Part shown: piece after piece, positions 1 through 4,789 of the stretch
How positions within the stretch are numbered: position 1 is the first letter of the stretch
How the letters are laid out: each line of letters begins with the position of its first letter
Assembly: GCA_022706165.1 (NCBI GenBank)
Contig: JAKJDA010000146.1
Location: 1-7,260 of the forward strand
DNA from: Candidatus Hydrogenedentota bacterium
Lineage (GTDB): Bacteria; Hydrogenedentota; Hydrogenedentia; Hydrogenedentales; SLHB01
Length of the DNA stretch: 7,260 bases
Reading direction: 5' to 3'
Notes under the pieces: generated by a model
Seen by the model: the letters and a program-made list of their open reading frames with translations, nothing else
What the model was told of the DNA's origin: nothing
The model's database searches: none
Made by a program: the position numbers and the translations under genes

Positions 1-501
1 TCCGGCGTGGTCCGGGTCGACGATGTCGAGACCCAAACCTTGTCTGAGGGCCAACTCGACCGGTTCCGCGGCGAACGCGTCGGCCACATCTTCCAGACCT
101 TCAACCTTCTCGCGCCCTTCACCGCATTGCAGAACGTGCTGCTCGGCATGCGCTTCAGCGACACCGTGCCACAATCCGAATGGAAGAAACGCGCGACGCA
201 CCTGCTCGAACGCGTCGGCCTCGGCCACCGCGTGCACAGCAAACCCAACACAATGAGCGTCGGCGAACGGCAACGCGTCGCCATCGCCCGCGCACTGGCC
301 AATAAACAAAAACTGGTCGTCGCCGACGAACCGACCGGCAGCCTCGATCCCAAAAGCGCGAAGGCCGTCATGGACCTGCTCCTCGAACTCTGCTCGGAGG
401 AAGACGTGACGCTGCTGCTCGTGACGCATGACATGGGCATCGCCGAACGCTTGCCGGAACGTTTCGACTGCACGCACCTCGCGCGCGAGGTGACGTCATG
501 A
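1..501 (+). CDS. ABC transporter ATP-binding protein, LolD/MacB class (5' truncated by window edge)
   Basis: This is the nucleotide-binding subunit of an ABC transporter, expected on the cytoplasmic face of the inner membrane with the FtsX-type permease encoded next. The reading frame is open from base 1, so the true start and the Walker A loop lie upstream of the window; a GTG at 7 is in frame but is not the likely start. Visible motifs in order are the Q-loop in HIFQTFNLL (Gln at 94-96), an ABC signature of the form MSVGERQ (253-273, a variant of LSGGQ), Walker B KLVVADEP (about 310-333), the D-loop GSLDP and the switch histidine in VTHDM (421-435). The NLLAPFTALQNVLL stretch after the Q-loop is typical of LolD/MacB/FtsE-class ATPases. 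The stop overlaps the next start by 4 bp (ATGA), so the two are translationally coupled. The ATPase class is secure; the substrate cannot be read from this gene. Confidence 0.93.
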   Translation, partial: SGVVRVDDVETQTLSEGQLDRFRGERVGHIFQTFNLLAPFTALQNVLLGMRFSDTVPQSEWKKRATHLLERVGLGHRVHSKPNTMSVGERQRVAIARALANKQKLVVADEPTGSLDPKSAKAVMDLLLELCSEEDVTLLLVTHDMGIAERLPERFDCTHLAREVTS

Positions 502-1883
502 GTCTCTGGCACATCGCGTGGAGTTACCTCTGGAACCGCAAGCTGACGACCGTGCTAACGATTCTGTCGGTCGCGTTGGCGGTGGGGATGATCTCCGCCG
601 TGCTGACATTACGTGAAGAAACAAAGAAACGTTTCGAGGAAGAGAGCCAGGCATTCGATCTCGTCGTCGGCGCGAAGGGCAGTCCGCTCCAACTCGTATT
701 GAGCAGCGTGTATTTCATGGACACGCCGACCGGCGCAATCCTCTACTCCGATTACGAGAAACTGAAAGCCCTGCCGGACGTAACGGCGGCCTTTCCCATC
801 GGCTTGGGCGACACGGTGAAGGGGTTTCGCATCGTCGGCACGGACAAGGGGCTGTTGAGCCACCGTTGGATCAACGCCATCGGACAGGAGAAGGCTCCAT
901 TCCGGATTGCCGAGGGGCGCGTGTTCGAAAAACCCATGGAAGCCGTGCTGGGAAGCGTCGTGGCGCGGAAGACGGGCCTCAAGGTCGGCGACTCGTTTAC
1001 CGGCACGCATGGATTCACCGAAGGCGTCGCAGGATCGGGACACGACCACAGCAACCAGCCCTATACGGTCGTGGGCCTGCTCGCGCCGTCAGGCACGCCG
1101 ATGGACCGCGCCGCGTTCTGCGATCTGCGCTCCGTGTGGGAAGTGCACGGCCACCATGACGGCGAGGCAGAGGAAGAGCATCATCACGACGACGAGGCGG
1201 AAAGCGATCACGATCACGCCGATCGCCACGACGGCGAACACGATCATGCCGCCGAAGCAACCGCCGGGAACGAACGCCCCGATGAAGACCATCATGACGA
1301 CGGCGACGAAGAACCCGCCGACGGCACGGCGCGCGGCGATCAAGTGACGGCGATCCTGGTGCAGCTAAACAGTCCCGCGGCCCGCTTCCCCATGCGTCCG
1401 TACATCAACAAACACTTCAACGCGATGGCCGCCGTGCCGACCGACGAGATTCAAAAACTCTACAACCAGCTCCTGGGCGCCGCCAAGACCGTGTTGTTGA
1501 CCATCGGCTATCTCGTAGTGGCCATTTCCGCGTTGTCGATCTTGATTGGCCTATACCTGTCGATCCTGCAACGCCGCCGCGACCTCGCCATCATGCGCGC
1601 GCTCGGCGCATCGGCGTATGAGATCGTCGGCGCGGTGCTCATCGAAGCCTTCTGGGTCACCCTGCTTGGAATCGGTTCTGGCTGGATACTGGGGCGCGGC
1701 CTCACCTTCGCGCTTGGGCAATACATGACCGAACGCTTCGGCATGACCATCAACGCATTCTCCTATAACGCCGAAGAGATCGGCGCCTTCGCGACCATCG
1801 CGCTCGTCGGCCTCATCGCGGGCATAGTCCCCGCGTGGCAGGCCTACCGCACCGACATCGCCCGCGACCTCGCGGAAAATTGA
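498..1883 (+). CDS. FtsX/MacB-family ABC permease with His/Asp-rich extracytoplasmic insert
   Basis: This 461-residue permease has the four-helix MacB/FtsX layout: TM1 about 16-38, a large extracytoplasmic domain about 39-330, then TM2 about 332-354, TM3 about 376-399 and TM4 about 428-446. The cytoplasmic motif RRRDLAIMRALGAS (359-372) and the C-terminal AGIVPAWQAYRTD are hallmarks of FtsX-domain (PF02687) proteins. After TM1 comes FDLVVGAKGSPLQLVL (53-68), which I recall as characteristic of one subfamily of these permeases. Residues 217-272 form a low-complexity His/Asp/Glu segment (13 His and about 25 acidic residues), and a separate HDH sits at 182-184. Such a segment suggests binding of Zn or another divalent metal; similar ATPase-permease pairs occur in zinc-responsive loci (Vibrio ZrgABCDE, Pseudomonas PA4063-4066). 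The ATG at 498 overlaps the ATPase stop. The permease call is firm; the metal role is inferred. A LolC/E- or MacB-like function is the alternative. Confidence 0.92.
   Translation: MSLWHIAWSYLWNRKLTTVLTILSVALAVGMISAVLTLREETKKRFEEESQAFDLVVGAKGSPLQLVLSSVYFMDTPTGAILYSDYEKLKALPDVTAAFPIGLGDTVKGFRIVGTDKGLLSHRWINAIGQEKAPFRIAEGRVFEKPMEAVLGSVVARKTGLKVGDSFTGTHGFTEGVAGSGHDHSNQPYTVVGLLAPSGTPMDRAAFCDLRSVWEVHGHHDGEAEEEHHHDDEAESDHDHADRHDGEHDHAAEATAGNERPDEDHHDDGDEEPADGTARGDQVTAILVQLNSPAARFPMRPYINKHFNAMAAVPTDEIQKLYNQLLGAAKTVLLTIGYLVVAISALSILIGLYLSILQRRRDLAIMRALGASAYEIVGAVLIEAFWVTLLGIGSGWILGRGLTFALGQYMTERFGMTINAFSYNAEEIGAFATIALVGLIAGIVPAWQAYRTDIARDLAEN
1146..1313 (+). other. Segment coding for His/Asp/Glu-rich low-complexity insert
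   Basis: These bases encode residues 217-272 of the FtsX-type permease. They run HGHHDG, EEEHHHDDE, DHDHADRHDGEHDH, then DEDHHDDGDEE. The composition is almost only His, Asp, Glu, Ala and Gly, with no hydrophobic core, so it is probably a disordered loop outside the membrane. It interrupts the domain between SVWEVHG and the QVTAILVQLN strand, so it looks like an insertion into the MacB-like periplasmic core. Confidence 0.85.
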
Positions 1884-1895
1884 GCCGCTGTTTGG

Positions 1896-1925
1896 TTGAC
1901 ACGCCTCGGATCAGATTGATACAAT
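1896..1925 (+). promoter_or_regulatory. Sigma70-type promoter of the tRNA genes
   Basis: A perfect -35 TTGACA (1896-1901) is followed by an 18-bp spacer and a -10 TACAAT (1920-1925, one mismatch to TATAAT). The predicted start near 1931-1933 is only a few bases before the mature 5' end of tRNA-Gln at 1936, giving a very short leader for RNase P to remove. The -35 begins 12 bp after the permease stop codon. Confidence 0.85.
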
Positions 1926-1935
1926 GCCTCTGCAC

Positions 1936-2011
1936 TGCCGGATGGCCAAATTGGTAAGGCACCTGGCTCTGGACCAGGGGATTCTAGGTTCGAGTCCTAG
2001 TCCGGCAACCA
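1936..2011 (+). tRNA. tRNA-Gln (anticodon CUG)
   Basis: A 76-nt cloverleaf can be folded by eye. The acceptor stem TGCCGGA (1936-1942) pairs with TCCGGCA (2001-2007), followed by discriminator A and an encoded CCA (2009-2011). The D arm is GCC...GGC. The anticodon stem CCTGG (1962-1966) pairs with CCAGG (1974-1978) around the 7-nt loop CTCTGGA, with U33 and anticodon CTG at 1969-1971. The T stem CTAGG/CCTAG encloses TTCGAGT. A 5' U1-A72 pair is normal for bacterial tRNA-Gln. The CUG anticodon reads CAG codons; a TTG-anticodon isoacceptor for CAA must be elsewhere in the genome. Confidence 0.97.
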
Positions 2012-2020
2012 GCTTTTCAG

Positions 2021-2046
2021 ACGCGGCAACGCCGCGTGGTTTTTTT
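2021..2046 (+). terminator. Rho-independent terminator between the two tRNA genes
   Basis: ACGCGGC (2021-2027) and GCCGCGT (2031-2037) form a perfect 7-bp GC-rich stem with a 3-nt AAC loop. It is followed by GG and a run of seven T (2040-2046). It lies 9 nt after the CCA of tRNA-Gln and is also the first terminator downstream of the ATPase-permease pair, so it may end both transcripts. It stops only 4 nt before tRNA-Glu. Confidence 0.85.
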
Positions 2047-2050
2047 GTGC

Positions 2051-2126
2051 GGCCCGTTCATCTAGGGGTCTAGGATGAAGGATTCTCAGTCCTTTCACAG
2101 GGGTTCGAATCCCCTACGGGCTGCCA
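2051..2126 (+). tRNA. tRNA-Glu (anticodon CUC)
   Basis: A 76-nt cloverleaf. The acceptor stem GGCCCGT (2051-2057) pairs with ACGGGCT (2116-2122), with a G1-U72 wobble seen in many bacterial tRNA-Glu, then discriminator G and an encoded CCA (2124-2126). The anticodon stem AAGGA (2078-2082) pairs with TCCTT (2090-2094) around loop TTCTCAG, with anticodon CTC at 2085-2087. The T stem AGGGG/CCCCT (2099-2103/2111-2115) encloses TTCGAAT. It reads GAG codons. No promoter of its own is visible, because only 4 nt separate it from the upstream T-tract, so it probably depends on read-through from the tRNA-Gln promoter. No T-rich terminator follows it. Confidence 0.97.
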
Positions 2127-2334
2127 TTGTTACCCCAATGACGTAGAGACTGTGCCCAAGCCGTCCCCAAACGGCGCCCAGTCCATCCCGCTGCGCCGGC
2201 ACGTCCGCACCGGGCGTCCCGTGGGCGATCCCGATTTCGCCGCATCGTTCGAACCCATCCCGCGCTCCCCGCCAAACGAAAACCCAGGCCCAAAAGCTCG
2301 GAACGTCCGAACAGGAGACCCCGCAACAACGAAT

Positions 2335-2347
2335 GACGCATTGCGTC
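2335..2347. repeat. Perfect 13-bp palindrome (possible operator)
   Basis: GACGCA and TGCGTC form a 6-bp inverted repeat around one central T. It ends 2 bp before a TATAAT hexamer (2350-2355), a placement that would suit an operator or a short hairpin. No good -35 lies 16-18 bp upstream of the TATAAT, so a promoter is not established. It shares the ACGCA/TGCGT half-sites with the inverted repeat at 2370-2394. Confidence 0.4.
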
Positions 2348-2369
2348 CCTATAATTCTCGCGATTCCCC

Positions 2370-2394
2370 AATACGCACAAGCCGCTTGCGTATT
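2370..2394. repeat. 8-bp inverted repeat with ACGCA/TGCGT half-sites
   Basis: AATACGCA (2370-2377) and TGCGTATT (2387-2394) are perfect inverted repeats separated by 9 nt. The inner CAAG/CTTG can pair in an alternative fold with a bulge. No T-tract follows on either strand, so this is not a standard terminator; a protein-binding site or RNA hairpin is more likely. Confidence 0.45.
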
Positions 2395-2557
2395 ACAGAA
2401 TGCTATGGCAAACTGACACACCGGGCGAAGCGGAGACGGGCAATCCTGTGTTGACACGTCGTGAAGCATCTTCCGGATCGCATTGGGCATGTGCGCCTTT
2501 TCTCGGCGGGGTTGGAACATGGGGGGCGATCCGTCTTTGCGGAAAGGCGCGCGTGAA

Positions 2558-2740
2558 TCAGGCGGCGGGCGAGGCGGATTTCACCCCGGAAAGAGACGCA
2601 TGGAGTTCCGCAAAGGCGGCCTCCGCGCATACGGGACAGTATCCGTGGCTGATATGACAACACGCACTCAACGGGGATGTGATGTCAACCCAGCGCTTTC
2701 CTTTTCGTATTTTCTTGCAAACGCAGCATTGAACGAGCAT
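2558..2740 (-). CDS. Small zinc-ribbon-like protein with CxxCKKI / SHGxCPxC signature
   Basis: A 60-residue protein with two CxxC pairs: C5-x2-C8 in CCVCKKIRKGKRW and C35-x2-C38 in SHGYCPVC, spaced like a treble-clef or zinc-ribbon fold. This matches a module I know from the C-termini of PAS-domain histidine kinases and response regulators and from stand-alone small proteins (general form CxxCKKIRD...GxW...SHGICPxC). It therefore probably binds zinc in the cytoplasm, with a possible signalling or nucleic-acid role. The start at 2740 is chosen because GAGGTG (2747-2752 on the complement) sits 6 nt upstream; an in-frame ATG at 2788 would add 16 residues with no family resemblance and a poorer site. 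It has no signal peptide or membrane segment. It is transcribed divergently from the 3038 operon. The motif on an otherwise unremarkable strand is what makes this a gene; the function is not known. Confidence 0.72.
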   Translation of the reverse strand: MLVQCCVCKKIRKGKRWVDITSPLSACCHISHGYCPVCAEAAFAELHASLSGVKSASPAA

Positions 2741-2746
2741 CTTGCG

Positions 2747-2752
2747 CACCTC
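2747..2752 (-). promoter_or_regulatory. Ribosome binding site for the small zinc-ribbon gene
   Basis: The complement reads GAGGTG, 6 nt before the ATG at 2740-2738. It decides between the start at 2740 and the longer in-frame alternative at 2788. Confidence 0.6.
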
Positions 2753-2804
2753 GCCTTTCCTAGGTTGTGTGCCTCGTATGACGCTCATATGCAGACCTCG
2801 TGCC

Positions 2805-2828
2805 AGCGCGCCCGCTGCAGGGCGCGCT
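2805..2828. repeat. 9-bp GC-rich inverted repeat in the divergent intergenic region
   Basis: AGCGCGCCC (2805-2813) and GGGCGCGCT (2820-2828) are a perfect 9-bp inverted repeat around the 6-nt loop GCTGCA. No T-tract follows on either strand, so it is not an obvious terminator. If the minus-strand gene is transcribed from the AT-richer patch near 2835-2860, this hairpin would lie in its 5' leader, about 65 nt before the start codon. Confidence 0.55.
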
Positions 2829-2860
2829 TGACTAAACAGATTGTAAACATTACAGTTATG

Positions 2861-2886
2861 CCCAGGAAACGTGAAACTTTCCAGGG
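2861..2886. repeat. Imperfect 9-bp inverted repeat, operator-like
   Basis: CCCAGGAAA (2861-2869) and TTTCCAGGG (2878-2886) are inverted repeats with a single A:A mismatch, separated by 8 nt. The element lies midway between the divergent genes starting at 2740 and 3038 and next to an AT-rich patch. That suits a regulator-binding site, but no family is recognised. Confidence 0.4.
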
Positions 2887-3037
2887 GCAGTCTCTGCCGC
2901 CTTGCCGATGCAAGCGGAAGAATTTGCCTCGTACATTAATTATTGACCAGACGGCTCGGGTTGTCAAGTGTTTCTGCGCGAGATGACGCTGCGATCAACC
3001 CGTTTTCACCGGGGCATAATGCAAAAGCGGGGCGTTT

Positions 3038-3961
3038 ATGATTGAAGTCGAAGGACTTACAAAATACTACGGAGCCAGCCCAGCAATCCGTGACCTTTCT
3101 TTTCGCATCGAAAAAGGAGAAATCGTTGGGTTTCTTGGCCCCAATGCCGCCGGAAAAACCACGACCATGCGCATCCTGACGGGTTTTTTCCCGGCCACAA
3201 GCGGCACGGCGCAGGTGGCGGGCTTCGACGTAGCCGAGGCGCCCATCGAGGTGAAACGCCGGGTCGGCTATCTCCCCGAAAGCGTGCCCCTATATACGGA
3301 GATGCTCGTAAATCGATTTCTATCGTACGTGGCCGAAATCAAAGGCGTTTCCCGCTCAAACCGAAAACGGGAAGTGGGCCGCGTGTTGGAGAGGTGCGGC
3401 CTCGACACCGTGCGCGATCGCATTATCGGACATCTGTCGAAGGGATATCGGCAACGCGTCGGCCTGGCCCAGGCATTGGTAGGCGATCCGCCCGTGCTCA
3501 TTCTCGACGAACCCACGGTGGGGCTCGATCCAAAACAAATCATCGAGATCCGCCAAACCATCAAGGACCTCGCCAACGATCACACCGTTCTGCTCAGCAC
3601 CCACATCCTGCCCGAGGTGGCCATGGTGTGCCAACGCGTCCTCATCATCCACCGGGGACGGATCGTTGCCGAAGACAGCATGGATCGCCTGACCGGCGCA
3701 TCCGACACGATCGAGATAGAGGCGGAAGGCCCCGTCGAGACGGTTTTGACGGCGATCCGGTCCGTGGCGGGATCGCTCCAGGTCGAATGCACGGGCCGAG
3801 GACAATACAAGACGCATGGCGCCGCAGACGCCGCGACGCGCCGGCAGTTGTCGGAGGCGCTCGTTTCGGCGGGATGCGGCATCTCGTTGTTGCGCCCGGT
3901 CGGCCGCACCTTGGAAGACGTCTTCGTCGAAGCCACTTCGGGTCAGGAGGACGCCGCGTGA
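3038..3961 (+). CDS. ABC-2 type ATPase, GldA-like
   Basis: A 307-residue ATP-binding subunit, the first gene of the operon. Motifs: Walker A GPNAAGKTT (34-42), with Ala where GPNGAGKTT is usual; GYLPE (77-81), where Glu81 replaces the usual Q-loop Gln as in many ABC-2 exporters; signature LSKGYRQR (133-140); Walker B VLILDE (153-158); D-loop GLDP (162-165); switch His189 in STHIL. The roughly 80-residue C-terminal extension ends in RTLEDVFVEAT, the usual tail of GldA/CcmA-like ABC-2 ATPases. All catalytic residues are present, so it should be active. The ATG at 3038 has only a weak GGGG-type Shine-Dalgarno site about 5 nt upstream, and I see no convincing sigma70 promoter before it; a CATAAT at 3015-3020 lacks a -35. 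It overlaps the permease by 4 bp. GldA in Bacteroidetes gliding is the named relative; the substrate here is unknown. Confidence 0.93.
   Translation: MIEVEGLTKYYGASPAIRDLSFRIEKGEIVGFLGPNAAGKTTTMRILTGFFPATSGTAQVAGFDVAEAPIEVKRRVGYLPESVPLYTEMLVNRFLSYVAEIKGVSRSNRKREVGRVLERCGLDTVRDRIIGHLSKGYRQRVGLAQALVGDPPVLILDEPTVGLDPKQIIEIRQTIKDLANDHTVLLSTHILPEVAMVCQRVLIIHRGRIVAEDSMDRLTGASDTIEIEAEGPVETVLTAIRSVAGSLQVECTGRGQYKTHGAADAATRRQLSEALVSAGCGISLLRPVGRTLEDVFVEATSGQEDAA
3945..3950 (+). promoter_or_regulatory. Ribosome binding site fixing the GTG start of the permease
   Basis: A perfect AGGAGG lies 7 nt before the GTG at 3958, inside the 3' end of the ATPase gene. The frame is open much further upstream, so this site decides the start. 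Confidence 0.85.
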
Positions 3962-4788
3962 AGAATGCATGGCCGGTGTTCCGACGCGAATTCACGAGTT
4001 ACTTCGTGACGCCGATGGGGTATGTCGTCGTTGGCGTGTTCGCCGCGATCATGGGCATGGGTTTTACACTGCAATTCGTGATGTACTCCTGGCAATCCCA
4101 AGCCCCAAGCGCGTATGGACTGACCGCCGTGCCCGATTTCGAGGAACAGATGCTGGCCCCCTTCATGATTTTCTGCGGGTTCCTCATCATGTTTCTCGGG
4201 CCGCTCGTGACGGGCCGCCTGCTCGCCGAAGAACGTCACCACGGCACCATGGAACTGCTCTTGACGCATCCCCTGCGCGACGGCGAGATCATTTTCGGCA
4301 AATACCTCGCGGCGCTGGGAATGCTCGTGGTCATGATGTCCCTGCTTGCCGTCCCGTCGCTCATTCTCATCCACTTCACGGACGTCGAGCCCGCCGTATT
4401 GGGCATGGGCGCACTCGCCGTCTTTCTAATGGGCGCGGCGTTCTTGAGCTGGGGCTTGTTCATCTCGGCCATGGCGAACAATCAGGTGACGGCGGGCGTA
4501 TTGACGTTCGGCCTATGGTTCGTCTTCTTCATCCTGGGCAAAATTGGCGACGGCATGCCCGAAAAGATCGCGACGCCTTCGGCATGGCCCACGACGGTGA
4601 CGCACAGCGTCCTGTTTTTGTACGGCATCCTGCGCGGGCTCGTGCGCGAATTGCCCCTGGACGCGCACGCCGCCCACATGGCCCAGGGCGTCGTCGAGCC
4701 GCGCGACATCGCCTACTACCTCCTGTTCACGGCCTTCTTCCTGTTCCTGACGTTCCGCGCGTTCGAATCGCGCCGGTGGAGGGGGTGA
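3958..4788 (+). CDS. ABC-2 type permease, GldF-like
   Basis: A 276-residue membrane subunit that should pair with the GldA-like ATPase. The frame extends upstream, but GTG 3958 is chosen because it has AGGAGG 7 nt before it, overlaps the ATPase stop (GTGA), and the protein then begins WPVFRREFTSYFVTPMGY, the usual start of this family. About six membrane segments are visible: near 21-40, 67-86, 115-139, 146-170, 176-194 and 252-266. The cytoplasmic stretch LAEERHHGTMELLLTHPL (89-106) is the conserved loop of ABC-2 permeases (E-R-x-x-G-T-x-E-L-L-L-T-x-P). Its length is close to GldF and other short ABC-2 permeases. Only one permease is visible, so the transporter is probably a homodimer, with the next two gene products as partners. 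The family is clear; the substrate is unknown. Confidence 0.92.
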   Translation: MKNAWPVFRREFTSYFVTPMGYVVVGVFAAIMGMGFTLQFVMYSWQSQAPSAYGLTAVPDFEEQMLAPFMIFCGFLIMFLGPLVTGRLLAEERHHGTMELLLTHPLRDGEIIFGKYLAALGMLVVMMSLLAVPSLILIHFTDVEPAVLGMGALAVFLMGAAFLSWGLFISAMANNQVTAGVLTFGLWFVFFILGKIGDGMPEKIATPSAWPTTVTHSVLFLYGILRGLVRELPLDAHAAHMAQGVVEPRDIAYYLLFTAFFLFLTFRAFESRRWRG

Positions 4789-4789
4789 C

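Larger units (their letters stand above)
2127..2557. other. Gene-poor stretch after tRNA-Glu
   Basis: I find no supportable coding region in these 431 bases on either strand. Open frames exist but have no recognisable product, and the longest antisense one runs into tRNA-Glu. The stretch contains the palindrome cluster described at 2335-2394, a perfect but isolated TATAAT at 2350-2355, and an isolated TTGACA at 2451-2456 with no matching -10. A 5-bp hairpin at 2160-2175 (GCCGT/ACGGC) has no T-tract. A small RNA or decayed sequence is possible but not shown. Confidence 0.5.

Noticed and set aside
2125..2175. Small hairpins CATTG/CAATG (2125-2140) and GCCGT/ACGGC (2160-2175) as a terminator for tRNA-Glu
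   Set aside because: The stems are only 5 bp and neither is followed by a T-tract; the first overlaps the CCA end.
2244..2260. TTCGAACCC resembling the T-loop of tRNA-Glu as a possible integration direct repeat
   Set aside because: Only TTCGAA plus a few C are shared with the tRNA 3' end. No integrase is in the window and the match is too short for an attachment site.
2451..2479. TTGACA at 2451-2456 as a promoter
   Set aside because: Nothing like TATAAT occurs 16-18 bp downstream (the bases there read CGGATC) and no + strand gene follows.
2095..2520. Minus-strand open frame of 141 codons
   Set aside because: Its 3' end runs antisense through tRNA-Glu, giving the AARRGFEPL tail typical of mis-called frames over tRNAs. 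The rest has no recognisable features.
2483..2986. Plus-strand open frame of 167 codons across the zinc-ribbon gene
   Set aside because: It is Arg-rich with no known motif, lacks a good ribosome site, and overlaps the minus-strand frame that carries a genuine conserved signature.
3015..3020. CATAAT as the -10 box of the GldA-like operon
   Set aside because: No matching -35 lies 16-18 bp upstream, and it is only 17 bp before the start codon. It cannot be called on sequence alone.
3394..3957. Upstream extension of the GldF-like permease frame
   Set aside because: It overlaps the ATPase gene, has an Arg/His/Pro-rich composition typical of a wrong frame, and the perfect AGGAGG site points to GTG 3958.
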